From JADJOM01 sp046327715 (lineage in GTDB: Bacteria > Gemmatimonadota > Gemmatimonadetes > Gemmatimonadales > GWC2-71-9), in NCBI GenBank assembly GCA_046327715.1, contig JAXLXY010000003.1, positions 1 to 64,000 on the forward strand: a stretch of DNA of 64,000 bases, written 5' to 3'. Under the pieces are notes generated by a model. It made no database searches. It worked only from the letters and a program-made list of their open reading frames with translations, and was not told where the DNA came from. Positions 37,933-46,914 of this stretch are shown here, piece after piece. How positions within the stretch are numbered: the stretch's first letter is position 1; every line of letters begins with the position of its first letter. The position numbers and the translations under genes are program-made.

Positions 37933-38946
37933 GTGATCCGGATCGCTCTCGACGCCATGGGCGGGGACAACGCCCCGCAGGCGGAAGTCGAGGGTGCCGT
38001 ACAGGCCCTGACCGAGCTCCCTCCGGGGTTCGTGATCCAGCTGGTCGGGCGGCGCGAGCCGATCGAAGCCGAGCTGGCCCGCCACCCCGGCGTGGACCGG
38101 TCGCGCATCGAGCTGCATGATGCGCCCGACGTCATCGGCATGGACGAGAAGCCGCTGGCCGCCGTCCGCAAGAAGCCCAACTCGAGCCTCGCCATCGGGC
38201 TCGGCCTGCAGAAGGCCGGGGCCTCGGATGCGTTCGTCTCCGCGGGGAACACCGGCGCCGTACTGGTGGGCTCCACCTTGCTGCTCGGGCTGCACGAGGG
38301 GGTGGAACGCGCCACCGTCGCCTCGCTGATCCCCAGCACCGACGACCCGGTGCTGCTCCTCGACGCCGGCGCCACCATCGACTGCTCCCCGCGGGAGCTC
38401 GTCGGGTTTGCGTGGCTGGGCACGATCTACATGCAGGACGTGCTGGGCCGCCCCAACCCCAAGGTCGGTCTGCTCAACGTGGGCGAGGAAGACGAGAAGG
38501 GGAACGCCGCCGCCAAGGAGGCGCACCAGCTCCTCAAGCAGGCCGCCGGCATCACCTACGTCGGGAATATCGAGGGGCGCGATATCGTGGCCGGCCATCA
38601 CGCGGTCGGGATGCTCGACATCGTGGTCTGCGACGGCTTCGTCGGCAACATCGTGCTCAAGTTCTACGAGTCGGTGGCCAAGCTGATCGTCAAGCTCGTC
38701 AGGAAGGAATCGCCGGCGGTCCTGCAGCAGCCGGAGATCCGCGGCGTGTTCCGCCACCTCGACTACAGCGAGTACGGCGGGGCGCCGCTCCTCGGCGTCA
38801 AGGGCGTCAGCATCATCTGCCACGGGTCCTCCTCGCCGAACGCCTTCAAGAACGCCATCCGGGTGGCCACCCAGGCCGTCGCGCACGACCTCAGTGCGCA
38901 CATCGGGGCCAAGTTCGCGCGGCGCGAGGCGGAGTCCCGCCCCTGA
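37933..38946 (+). CDS. plsX: Phosphate acyltransferase
   Basis: PlsX makes acyl-phosphate from acyl-ACP for glycerolipid synthesis. The 337-residue protein has IALDAMGGDNAP at the start, VSAGNTGAVLVGS, and the C-terminal region YGGAPLLGVKG with HGSS. The start is GTG at 37933, with GAGGACG upstream inside rpmF. Its stop shares one base with the fabH ATG. Confidence 0.96.
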   Translation: MIRIALDAMGGDNAPQAEVEGAVQALTELPPGFVIQLVGRREPIEAELARHPGVDRSRIELHDAPDVIGMDEKPLAAVRKKPNSSLAIGLGLQKAGASDAFVSAGNTGAVLVGSTLLLGLHEGVERATVASLIPSTDDPVLLLDAGATIDCSPRELVGFAWLGTIYMQDVLGRPNPKVGLLNVGEEDEKGNAAAKEAHQLLKQAAGITYVGNIEGRDIVAGHHAVGMLDIVVCDGFVGNIVLKFYESVAKLIVKLVRKESPAVLQQPEIRGVFRHLDYSEYGGAPLLGVKGVSIICHGSSSPNAFKNAIRVATQAVAHDLSAHIGAKFARREAESRP

Positions 38947-39935
38947 TGCAGCGGCCCTTCGCGCATCTCGCCGGTCTCGGCGTCTACCTCCCGTCGCAGG
39001 TCGTGACCAACCAGGACTTCGCCACCCGGCTGGAGACCTCCGACCAGTGGATCGTGGAGCGCACCGGCATCCGGGAGCGGCGCTATGCCTCCGCGGCCGA
39101 GCCGGTGTCGGTCATGGCCCAGGGGGCCAGCGAGGCCGCGCTGCGGCGCGCCGGCCTGGCAGCCACCGACCTCGACGCGATCGTGGTGGCCACCGCCTCG
39201 CCCGACCGGATGCTCCCCTCGACGGCCTGCACCCTGCAGGCCCTGCTCGGCGCCCAGAAGGCGGCGGCCTTCGACCTCGCGGCCGCCTGCTCCGGCTTTC
39301 TTTACGGCCTCACCGTGGCCGAGGGCCTGATCTGCGCGGGGCAGGCGCGGCATGTGCTGGTGGTCGGGGGCGAGAAGCTCACCGCCATCACCGACCAGCA
39401 GGATCGCTCCACGGCCATCCTGTTCGGCGATGGCGTGGGGGCGGCCGTGATCTCCGCCGGCAGTCCGGACGGTCGCGGGATCCTGTCGACCTTCATCAAG
39501 TCCGATGGGCGCCTGGCGGAGCTCCTCTACATTCCCGGTGGCGGCACCCTGGACCCGATCAGCGAGAAGGTCGTCCGGGAACGGTCGCACTACATGAAGA
39601 TGGCCGGGCGGGAGGTGTTCAAGCACGCGGTGCTCACGATGGCGGAGGCCTGCGACGAGGCCATCCGCCGGGCCGGGGTCCAGCCCGAGGCCATCGACCT
39701 CATGGTGCCCCACCAGGCCAACGTGCGGATCATCGACGCGACCGCCAAGCACGGCGGCATCCCGCCCGAGAAGGTGGTCGTGACCGTGGACCGCTACGGC
39801 AACACCTCGGCCGCGTCGATCCCCATGGCCCTGGCGCATGCGGAGGCGACCGGTCGACTGCAGCCCGGGATGCTGGTCCTCCTGGTGGCCTTCGGCGCGG
39901 GATTCACCTGGGGCAGCGCGGTGATCCGGTGGTGA
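38946..39935 (+). CDS. fabH: 3-oxoacyl-ACP synthase III
   Basis: FabH starts fatty acid synthesis by condensing acetyl- or branched acyl-CoA with malonyl-ACP. The 329-residue thiolase-fold protein has the catalytic triad Cys115 (AAACSGFLY), His256 (VPHQANVRI) and Asn286 (RYGNTSAAS). It starts one base before the plsX stop ends and overlaps fabD in GTGA. Confidence 0.97.
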   Translation: MQRPFAHLAGLGVYLPSQVVTNQDFATRLETSDQWIVERTGIRERRYASAAEPVSVMAQGASEAALRRAGLAATDLDAIVVATASPDRMLPSTACTLQALLGAQKAAAFDLAAACSGFLYGLTVAEGLICAGQARHVLVVGGEKLTAITDQQDRSTAILFGDGVGAAVISAGSPDGRGILSTFIKSDGRLAELLYIPGGGTLDPISEKVVRERSHYMKMAGREVFKHAVLTMAEACDEAIRRAGVQPEAIDLMVPHQANVRIIDATAKHGGIPPEKVVVTVDRYGNTSAASIPMALAHAEATGRLQPGMLVLLVAFGAGFTWGSAVIRW

Positions 39936-40864
39936 CCGTGGTGATGTGCCCCGGCCAGGGCGCACAGAAGGTGGGCATGGGCAAGGATCTCGCGGAGCGC
40001 TTTCCCGAGGCCCGGGACACGTTTGCCCGCATCGATGACGCGCTCGGGGTGGCGCTCTCCCGGATCATGTGGGAGGGGCCCGAGGCGGAGCTCACCCTCA
40101 CCCACAACACCCAGCCCGCGATCCTGGCGCACAGCGCTGCGGTCTGGGCGGTGGTGGGCGACCGGCTCCGCCCGACCCTTCGGGCCGCGGCCGGTCACAG
40201 CCTCGGTGAGTACAGCGCGTACGTGGCGGCCGGCGCCCTCGACGCAGCCAGCGCCGCCCGCCTGGTGCGCCGTCGCGGCGAGCTGATGTATGAGGCGGGC
40301 ACCCGCCGGCCGGGCGCCATGGCCGCGGTGCTCGGCCTGGACACCGCCCAGGTCGAGGCGGCGTGCGCCGAGGCCTCGACCGATCGCGAGGTGGCCGTGG
40401 CGGCCAACCTCAACGCCCCGGACCAGACCGTCCTCTCGGGCGACCCGGCGGCGGTGGAGCGGGCGGGCGAGGGGTGCAAGGCCCGCGGGGCCAAGCGGGT
40501 GATCGGGCTCAAGGTGAGCGGCGCGTTCCACTCGCCGCTCATGGAGCCCGCGGTCGCGGGCCTGGCCGAGGCGCTGGCCGGGGCCACGTTCGCCGACCCG
40601 TCGGTGCCGATCGTGGCCAACGCCAGCGCCGAACCGGTGGCCACCGCGGCCAGCGCGCGGGCCCTGCTCGCGGCCCAGCTCACGGCCCCGGTCCGCTGGG
40701 TGGGCTGCATGCAGCAGGCGGCCGTGCTGGTGCCGGGGGCCACGTTCGTGGAGGTCGGCCCCGGCAACGTGCTCTCGGGCCTGCTCAAGCGGATCGTGCC
40801 GGGGGCACCCACGCTGGCGCTGGGTACCGCCGCCGACGTCGAGAACTTCCTCTCCACCAGCTGA
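39932..40864 (+). CDS. fabD: Malonyl-CoA:ACP transacylase
   Basis: FabD loads malonyl units onto ACP. The 310-residue protein has the PGQGAQ oxyanion loop, the nucleophile Ser90 in GHSLGEYSA, and the partner histidine in GAFHSPLM. GTG 39932 overlaps the fabH stop; ATG 39944 is possible but would start right at the PGQG motif. Confidence 0.96.
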   Translation: MTVVMCPGQGAQKVGMGKDLAERFPEARDTFARIDDALGVALSRIMWEGPEAELTLTHNTQPAILAHSAAVWAVVGDRLRPTLRAAAGHSLGEYSAYVAAGALDAASAARLVRRRGELMYEAGTRRPGAMAAVLGLDTAQVEAACAEASTDREVAVAANLNAPDQTVLSGDPAAVERAGEGCKARGAKRVIGLKVSGAFHSPLMEPAVAGLAEALAGATFADPSVPIVANASAEPVATAASARALLAAQLTAPVRWVGCMQQAAVLVPGATFVEVGPGNVLSGLLKRIVPGAPTLALGTAADVENFLSTS

Positions 40865-40878
40865 CGGCGACCGGGCGC

Positions 40879-41622
40879 ATGGCACATCCCATCGATCTCG
40901 GCGGCAAGACCGCCTTCGTCACCGGATCCACCCGCGGCATCGGGCGGGCGGTGGCCGGCGCGCTGCACCAGGCCGGGGCCCGGGTGGCCATTGTCGGGCG
41001 GGACCAGGCCCGGGCGGACGCGGTGGCGGCGGAACTTGGCGAGCGGGCCTGCGGGGTGGCCTGCAACGTGGCCGACGCGGGCCAGGTCGAGGCGGCGATC
41101 ACACGGGCCGAGCAGCTCCTCGGGCCGGTGGAGATCCTGGTGAACAACGCCGGGATCACCCGCGACAACCTGCTGCTGCGCATGACCGAGGCCGAGTGGA
41201 ACGAGGTGCTGGAGGCCAACCTGACCGGCGCCTTCCACACCACCAAGGCCGTGCTCAAGGGCATGATGAAGCGGCGGGCCGGCCGGATCATCAACGTGAC
41301 CAGCATCATCGGCCTGACCGGGAACAAGGGCCAGGCCAACTACGCCGCCAGCAAGGCCGGGCTGATCGGCTTCACCAAGTCGGTGGCCAAGGAGTACGGG
41401 AGCCGGGGGCTGCTGGTCAACGCCGTAGCCCCCGGGTTCATCGACACCGACATGACCAGCGCCTTGCCCGAGGAGGCCCGGACGGCCATGTTGGGCGGCA
41501 TCGTGCTGGGCCGGTTCGGCCGGCCGGAGGACGTGGCGGGTGCCGTCCTCTTTCTGGCGTCCGATCTGGCGGGCTACATTACCGGACAGGTCCTGGTCGT
41601 CGATGGCGGACTCGCCGTCTGA
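40879..41622 (+). CDS. fabG: 3-oxoacyl-ACP reductase
   Basis: FabG is the NADPH-dependent ketoreductase of fatty acid elongation. The 247-residue SDR protein has TGSTRGIG (nucleotide loop), NNAG (89-92), Ser142, Tyr155 and Lys159 (YAASK), and the ending GQVLVVDGGLAV. It starts 14 nt after fabD. Confidence 0.96.
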   Translation: MAHPIDLGGKTAFVTGSTRGIGRAVAGALHQAGARVAIVGRDQARADAVAAELGERACGVACNVADAGQVEAAITRAEQLLGPVEILVNNAGITRDNLLLRMTEAEWNEVLEANLTGAFHTTKAVLKGMMKRRAGRIINVTSIIGLTGNKGQANYAASKAGLIGFTKSVAKEYGSRGLLVNAVAPGFIDTDMTSALPEEARTAMLGGIVLGRFGRPEDVAGAVLFLASDLAGYITGQVLVVDGGLAV

Positions 41623-41664
41623 TCCCGGGCCCCATCTTTCCCCCACCTCTCCAAGAGGAACGTC

Positions 41665-41904
41665 ATGAGCAACGTTGAAGAACGCGTCAAGGACATCATC
41701 GTCGAGGAACTCGGCGTCGAGCGTGAGAAGCTCACGAACGAGGCCAGCTTCATGGAGGACCTCGGCGCGGACAGCCTCGACACTGTCGAGCTCGTGATGG
41801 CGTTCGAGAAGGAATTCGACATCGACATCCCCGACGAAGAGGCCGAGAAGCTGCGCACGGTCGGCGACGCGCTGAAGTACCTGCACGAGAAGCTCGGGAA
41901 GTAA
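41665..41904 (+). CDS. acpP: Acyl carrier protein
   Basis: AcpP carries growing acyl chains on phosphopantetheine. The 79-residue acidic protein has Ser37 in the attachment motif GADSLDTVELVM. A good Shine-Dalgarno, AAGAGGA (41653-41659), precedes the ATG. The 42-nt gap before it also holds CATCTTTC, a weak -10-like element that might give acpP extra transcription (inference). Confidence 0.97.
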   Translation: MSNVEERVKDIIVEELGVEREKLTNEASFMEDLGADSLDTVELVMAFEKEFDIDIPDEEAEKLRTVGDALKYLHEKLGK

Positions 41905-41905
41905 C

Positions 41906-43147
41906 TTGGCGCACCGAGTCGTCGTGACCGGGGTCGGGCTGGTGTCTCCGCTCGGCCCCGACGTGGAGAGCACGTGGAGTGGCCTGCTCGCGGGCCGCTC
42001 CGGGGCCGCGCCCATCACCAAGTTCGACCCGGCGCGGCTCAGCGTCCGGTTCGCCTGCGAGGTGAAGGGGTTCGATCCGCTCGCCTACATGGACCGCAAG
42101 GAAGCCAAGCGCTTCGACCTCTTTTCCCAGTTCGCCCTGGGCGCGGCCCACCAGGCCATGACCCAGGCGCAGCTCGAGGGGAAGGTGCCCGATCCCAACC
42201 GGGTCGGGGTCATCCTCGGGAGCGGCATCGGCGGCATGCAGACGTACGAGGACAACTGCGCCGCGTACATCCTCAAGGGCCCCGACCGGGTGTCGCCGTT
42301 CTTCGTGCCGATGTTCATCGCCAACATGGCCCCCGGCCTGGTGTCGATGCGCTACGGCCTCAAGGGCCCCAACTACGCCACCGTCTCCGCCTGCGCCTCT
42401 TCCGCGCACGCCATCGGCGAGTCGTACAACCTTATCCGCGCCGGCACCGCCGACGCGATGCTCACCGGCGGCTCGGAAGCGGCGATCACCGGCCTCACGG
42501 TGGCGGCCTTCTCCAACATGAAGGCCATGTCCACCCGCAACGACGATCCGACCACCGCCAGCCGGCCGTTCGACAAGGACCGCGACGGCTTCGTGCTCGG
42601 GGACGGCGGGGCGGTGGTGGTGCTGGAGAGCCTGGAGCACGCCCAGCGGCGTGGCGCCACGATCCTTGCCGAAGTGGTGGGCTACGGGCTGAGTGGCGAC
42701 GCGTATCACATGTCCGCGCCGGCCCCCGAGGGCGAAGGTGCCCAGCGCGCCATGAAGATGTGCCTGGCCGACGGCGGCCTCCGGCCCGAGTCGGTGGGTT
42801 ACATCAACGCGCACGGGACCTCGACGCCCCAGGGCGACATCGCGGAGACCCAGGCGGTCAAGGCGGTCTTCGGGAGTCACGCCGGGTCGCTGATCTTTGC
42901 CTCCACCAAGTCGATGACCGGGCACCTGCTCGGCGGGGCGGGGGCGCTCGAGTTCGCGGTGTCCATGCTGGTGGCCACGACGGGCAAGGTGCCCCCGACG
43001 ATCAACCAGTTCAACACCGACCCCGAGTGCGACCTCTTCTGCGCGCCCAACACCATGATCGAGCGCGCCGTCGACGTGGCGATGTCCAATTCGTTCGGGT
43101 TCGGCGGTCACAACGTCTCCCTGGCCGTCCGGCGCTTCCTCCCGTAG
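41906..43147 (+). CDS. fabF: 3-oxoacyl-ACP synthase II
   Basis: FabF elongates acyl-ACP. The 413-residue protein has the catalytic residues Cys163 (VSACASSAHA), His303 (NAHGTSTPQGD) and His340 (KSMTGHLLGG). These are the same positions as in E. coli FabF. The start is TTG at 41906, one nucleotide after the acpP stop. A large hairpin follows, ending the cluster. Confidence 0.96.
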   Translation: MAHRVVVTGVGLVSPLGPDVESTWSGLLAGRSGAAPITKFDPARLSVRFACEVKGFDPLAYMDRKEAKRFDLFSQFALGAAHQAMTQAQLEGKVPDPNRVGVILGSGIGGMQTYEDNCAAYILKGPDRVSPFFVPMFIANMAPGLVSMRYGLKGPNYATVSACASSAHAIGESYNLIRAGTADAMLTGGSEAAITGLTVAAFSNMKAMSTRNDDPTTASRPFDKDRDGFVLGDGGAVVVLESLEHAQRRGATILAEVVGYGLSGDAYHMSAPAPEGEGAQRAMKMCLADGGLRPESVGYINAHGTSTPQGDIAETQAVKAVFGSHAGSLIFASTKSMTGHLLGGAGALEFAVSMLVATTGKVPPTINQFNTDPECDLFCAPNTMIERAVDVAMSNSFGFGGHNVSLAVRRFLP

Positions 43148-43170
43148 TCCTGCGCCAGCCTGTCGCGCCC

Positions 43171-43205
43171 GCGGCCCCCGGTTGACGAATGTCGCCGGGG
43201 GCCGC
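43171..43205 (+). terminator. Terminator hairpin after fabF
   Basis: An 11-bp stem (43171-43181 with 43195-43205) encloses a 13-nt loop that can form a further 3-bp pair (GAC/GTC). No U-tract follows. Confidence 0.5.
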
Positions 43206-43255
43206 AGCCTTGAGGGGATTCCCTCGGTCGTGCTTCCCCCACCCGGTCTGCCCTC

Positions 43256-44380
43256 ATGCCCAGCTGGCACCGTCTTGGAAGTCGCGAAGAACTCGCCGCC
43301 CGAACCCCGTGTGCCCTGAAGCTCGACCGGCAGCAGGTCGCGATCTTCCTGCACGAGGGACAGTTCCGGGCGATCGGGAACCGCTGCAACCACCGCGGCG
43401 GACCGCTGTGTGAGGGCCAGGTCCGGGGCGAATTCGTCATGTGCCCCTGGCACGCCTGGGAGTACAGCCTGATCACCGGGCAGGGCCCGCCGGGGTACGA
43501 GGCCGAGGCGGTCCCGGTCTTCGCCATCGAAGAGCGGCCGGACGGGGTGTACCTGGATACCGATCCCGTGCGGCCCCGGCGACTGCTGCGCCACGACCCG
43601 CACCCGCTTACGGTGCTCGAGTCGCGGCCGGCGGGGGGGGCGCCGCGCGTCCTGGGCCTGTCCACGACCGGGATGGACGACGGCAACCCGCGTTTTTCCA
43701 CCTCGGATCACCTGCTGGAGGCCGCCCTCGGGCATGCACGCGCGAGCCTGGGCGCCGAGACCCGCCTGCTGCGGCTGCGGGAACTCCAGTTCCGCGCCTG
43801 CGAGGGGAACTACTCCAAGGCGGCGCAGGCCTGCACCTGGCCCTGTGCCATCACGGAGCGCGACCCGGACGACCAGCTCACGCCCGTGTACGAGGGGCTC
43901 GTGCAATGGGCCGATGTGGTCCTGGTCGCGACCCCGATCCGCTGGGGCCAGGCCTCGGCGCTCTACTACCGGATGGCGGAGCGGCTCAACTGCATCCAGA
44001 ACCAGATGACCATCCACAACCGGTGCCTGATCAACCGGAAGGTCGCCGCGTTCATCGTCACCGGTGGGCAGGACAACGTGCAGGGGGTCGCGGGCCAGCT
44101 GCTCACCTTCTGGGGCGAACTGGGCTTCGTGTTCCCCCAGTTCCCGTTCATTGCGCACACGCGCGGATGGGATGCCGAGGACATGGAGACGAACGTCCGG
44201 CAGGTGCGGGCCAGCGAGGCGCTGGCGGAGGCCGCCCGCGAACTCTCGCAGCGGTCCGTGGAGCTGTGGACGCTGCTGGACCGGAACCGACCGTCGGCCC
44301 CGCGGCCCATGGAGCGCAGCGGCCGCAAGGCCCAGCGCCTCGGGGGGGGACCGGTCGCGGAGGAGGAGGCTACCGGGTGA
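43256..44380 (+). CDS. Rieske domain fused to a flavodoxin-like (NADPH-FMN reductase) domain
   Basis: The 374-residue protein joins two redox modules. Residues 1-110 form a Rieske [2Fe-2S] domain with the exact motif Cys44-x-His46-x16-Cys63-x2-His66 (RCNHRGG ... MCPWHAWEY). From about residue 128 a flavodoxin-like/FMN-reductase fold follows (RVLGLSTTG, then the ADVVLVATPIRWGQAS loop and AAFIVTGGQDNVQG). Such a protein could pass electrons from a flavin to an oxygenase or other acceptor within one chain (inference). No oxygenase gene is adjacent. The last about 40 residues are hydrophilic and basic. The end overlaps the convergent gene by 11 nt. Confidence 0.82.
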   Translation: MPSWHRLGSREELAARTPCALKLDRQQVAIFLHEGQFRAIGNRCNHRGGPLCEGQVRGEFVMCPWHAWEYSLITGQGPPGYEAEAVPVFAIEERPDGVYLDTDPVRPRRLLRHDPHPLTVLESRPAGGAPRVLGLSTTGMDDGNPRFSTSDHLLEAALGHARASLGAETRLLRLRELQFRACEGNYSKAAQACTWPCAITERDPDDQLTPVYEGLVQWADVVLVATPIRWGQASALYYRMAERLNCIQNQMTIHNRCLINRKVAAFIVTGGQDNVQGVAGQLLTFWGELGFVFPQFPFIAHTRGWDAEDMETNVRQVRASEALAEAARELSQRSVELWTLLDRNRPSAPRPMERSGRKAQRLGGGPVAEEEATG

Positions 44381-45449
44381 GCGGGGGCAGGGTGGAGTGG
44401 CGGAGCCCCTGGACCAGCAGGGCGAGCGAGATGGGAAACCGCTCGCCGGCGGCGGGCTTGATCACCGCGTAGCCGGCGAGTGCCGTCCGCAAGCGGTCGT
44501 ACGAGGCCGCGGCCTCGGGGCGATCGAAGCTGGCGCGTGTGGGCTCCAGGGCCAGCCGGCTGCGCTCGCTGTTGAGGAGGGTATAGAGCTCCTCAAGGCC
44601 CCGGAGCAGGGTCTCGGTGCGGGCCGCGCCCGCCATGTTCTCGAGGTGCGTGAACCGTACCCGCCACTCGGACATCTCCGCGCGGGTCCAGCGCCCGGAG
44701 GCGAGCATGCGGCTGGCGGAGTCCTGGTAGGCACTTTCCACGGCCAGGGCACGGGTGCGGAATCCGGCGCGGAGCACCCGGAACTCCCGCAGCCGCTCGA
44801 GCAGGCCCGCCACGCTGTCCTGGCTGCGCAGCCGCTCGAAGGCCAGCAGGTCGCCAAGGCCGAGGGCCCGGACGCTGTCGGAGAAGGTGGCGCTCATGAC
44901 CTCGCCCGTCTGCGCCAGCCGATTGGCCAGGTTGTACGGCTCCATCCGCAGGGCGGCCCCAGCCTCGGCCGCCGGGCCGCGTGCCGGCAATGGCGGGAGG
45001 TTCCGGGCGATCCTCGAGGAGTCACGGAGCCGGATGGCCTCCTCGGAGTTGTCCACGCCGGGAAGGAGCGCCAGGCTCACCCCGACGAGCAGGATCAGGC
45101 CGGCGATGGCCGTGGCGGACGGCAGGATCCAATCGGGGCGCTTCCGGGCCGCAAGCTCGCGGGCACTCTGGGACACCATCTGGTAGACGGGCACGGTGCC
45201 GCCATGCACCAGTTCGCCCACGGTCGGCAGGGGGGCGAGCTCCTCGCTGTCGACCGTGGCCACCAGGCTGGTGGCCCGCTCGCGCGCCGCGGCATACTCG
45301 GGATGGACGGTGATCGGCAGCCACTGCTCGATCTTCGAATGATAGACCATCGCCTCAGGCGAGATCACCCCGCTCTGGATGCCCAGGGCGAGTTCTTCGA
45401 CCGAACGGAATACGGCCTCCTCCCCGGAGGCGAGCCGGACACGGAACAT
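44370..45449 (-). CDS. Membrane protein with N-terminal GYF-like domain (paralogue A)
   Basis: I do not know a named family. In this 359-residue protein residues 1-55 form a compact domain (SGEEAVFRSVEELAL, then SGVISPEAMVYH and WLPITVHPEY) that resembles the GYF_2/DUF4339 pattern of an acidic helix followed by a Trp-containing strand. One membrane segment follows at about 105-128 (AIAGLILLVGVSLALLPG). The rest is helical and rich in Leu, Arg and Glu, probably on the far side of the membrane. It is a full-length paralogue of the next upstream gene; the two N-terminal domains share about 30 of 55 positions. The head likely binds a peptide or senses state, but this is inference. Confidence 0.7.
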   Translation of the reverse strand: MFRVRLASGEEAVFRSVEELALGIQSGVISPEAMVYHSKIEQWLPITVHPEYAAARERATSLVATVDSEELAPLPTVGELVHGGTVPVYQMVSQSARELAARKRPDWILPSATAIAGLILLVGVSLALLPGVDNSEEAIRLRDSSRIARNLPPLPARGPAAEAGAALRMEPYNLANRLAQTGEVMSATFSDSVRALGLGDLLAFERLRSQDSVAGLLERLREFRVLRAGFRTRALAVESAYQDSASRMLASGRWTRAEMSEWRVRFTHLENMAGAARTETLLRGLEELYTLLNSERSRLALEPTRASFDRPEAAASYDRLRTALAGYAVIKPAAGERFPISLALLVQGLRHSTLPPLTR

Positions 45450-45457
45450 GATGGTGC

Positions 45458-45463
45458 AGTATA
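45458..45463 (-). promoter_or_regulatory. -10-like element directly before paralogue A
   Basis: On the minus strand TATACT lies 8 nt before the ATG at 45449, again fitting a leaderless start. No clear -35 is present. It would let paralogue A be expressed separately from paralogue B. Confidence 0.35.
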
Positions 45464-45501
45464 ACTTCGCTTCCTATCGGGCGGGAAGCGCCGACCGGGC
45501 C

Positions 45502-46791
45502 TCAACGTACCGGCGGGGGGCTGCCACTCCCGAGGGCCTGGAGCAGTCGGGGGATGGTGGCCCCGCGGGCCAGCTCCCGGGAATCCCGCCAGTCGGCCAG
45601 GGACAGCTGGACCCGGCGGCGGATCTCGGAATACTCCCGGGCGGTCCGGGGCTCCGCGAACCGCAGGGCGCCCTCGACGTAGGTGAACCGCCCCTGCTGG
45701 GCCACCAGGAGCGCAAAGAGACTGTCGACATCCGCCAGCAGGGCCCGGGCCGACTCGGCCGTCTCGAATGACTCCCGCAAGGAGCCCCGGCCACCGGGGT
45801 CATCCGGCCGGAAGGTCTGTTCCAGCATGACCTCCCGGCCCCGATAGACCCGAACGATGTTCCCCGCCGCGGCGACCGTCCGCCGCGCGGCCCGGATGCT
45901 GTCCGGGCTGCTGAAACGGCTGGGGGCGAACATCCGCCGGAACTGGACATAGTCAAAACCCTCGTCCATTTCCGCCCGTGCCTCGGCGTACGCCTCGACG
46001 TAGGTCGGTGCCACGTTCCGGCTGGCCGGGAGGCGGGAGACCCGGGTTGGCTCGGCACGGGGCAGGGGAGCAGGCCCAAGCGGCAGGGGGGCCGATGGGG
46101 CCGGGTAGGTGCGGGGGGTGCTCCCTGCAGCCGGTCCGGGCAGTGCGGCCGGCCCACCCGGCATCGGTGCAGGAGCCCAGGGACCGGGCGCCAGGGAGTC
46201 GAACGGGTCCATGCCCTCCTGGACCCCGCTCGCCGGCAACCGGACCGACCCAAGCCAGCTGGCCAGGCGCGGGCCGGCGAACAGGGCCCCACCTCCCAGG
46301 AGGCAGAGCCCACCCAGACCCATGGCGAGCGCCAGCATCACCCGGAGCTTCCGCGCCCGGGACCCCGGGTCGAGGATCTTGGCCTCGGTTGCCACGGGGG
46401 TGGGATCGAGCGCCGGGTCGTACTCCGCCTCCGCTTCAGGGGCCGGGGCCGGCAGGAAGGGCTCCGGGATGACCGGGTGCGCGGAGGTGAACTCAATCGC
46501 CAGCGCGAGTTCGATCGGCGGGATTTCTGCAGCGGGGTCCGCCACCGGCGCCACCGTTGGCGCAGGCTCCAAGGCCGGGGCCTCGAAGTTCCCGCTGGCC
46601 CGGACGGCCGGCTGCTTGCCCGTCACGACCGCCCGGTAGTCCGGGTGGACCTCAATGGGCAACCAACGCTCCGCAGCCTTGTGGAAAACCTCGGACTTGG
46701 GGCTCAGCACGCCGGAGCGGACGGCCAACGCAAGCTCGTCGGCAGTCCGATACACAGCCTCTTCGCCGGAGGTCAGCCTGATGCGGTACAT
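45502..46791 (-). CDS. Membrane protein with N-terminal GYF-like domain (paralogue B)
   Basis: The 429-residue protein has the same plan as its downstream neighbour: an N-terminal GYF-like domain (SGEEAVYRTADELAL, SGVLSPKSEVFH, WLPIEVHPDY), an acidic/Pro-rich linker, one membrane segment near 150-175 (VMLALAMGLGGLCLLGGG), a long Pro/Ala-rich stretch (about 190-265), then a helical C-terminal domain. The C-terminal parts align loosely with paralogue A (LLADVDSLFALL against LLRGLEELYTLL). The Pro-rich part is absent from paralogue A. Both lie on the minus strand, 52 bp apart, with no other gene between them. Confidence 0.7.
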   Translation of the reverse strand: MYRIRLTSGEEAVYRTADELALAVRSGVLSPKSEVFHKAAERWLPIEVHPDYRAVVTGKQPAVRASGNFEAPALEPAPTVAPVADPAAEIPPIELALAIEFTSAHPVIPEPFLPAPAPEAEAEYDPALDPTPVATEAKILDPGSRARKLRVMLALAMGLGGLCLLGGGALFAGPRLASWLGSVRLPASGVQEGMDPFDSLAPGPWAPAPMPGGPAALPGPAAGSTPRTYPAPSAPLPLGPAPLPRAEPTRVSRLPASRNVAPTYVEAYAEARAEMDEGFDYVQFRRMFAPSRFSSPDSIRAARRTVAAAGNIVRVYRGREVMLEQTFRPDDPGGRGSLRESFETAESARALLADVDSLFALLVAQQGRFTYVEGALRFAEPRTAREYSEIRRRVQLSLADWRDSRELARGATIPRLLQALGSGSPPPVR

Positions 46792-46853
46792 GGTGGTTCC
46801 TCTCGCGCCTGGGCAGGGTGGTTACATGTCCCGTGCCCTAGCCAGCCTCGCCG

Positions 46854-46882
46854 ATCCTATTCTCGGCAGGAATATGCAGGAA
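46854..46882 (-). promoter_or_regulatory. Candidate promoter for paralogue B
   Basis: On the minus strand TTCCTG (46882-46877) and TAGGAT (46859-46854) are 17 bp apart. The -35 matches the consensus poorly, so this is tentative. Confidence 0.3.
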
Positions 46883-46884
46883 CT

Positions 46885-46914
46885 TTGCTTGGCCTCGAAA
46901 TCAGATCATATACA
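46885..46914 (+). promoter_or_regulatory. Candidate promoter for the amidase gene
   Basis: TTGCTT (46885-46890) and TATACA (46909-46914) have an 18-bp spacer inside an unusually A+T-rich stretch. The leader to the ATG at 47072 would be about 150 nt. Confidence 0.35.
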
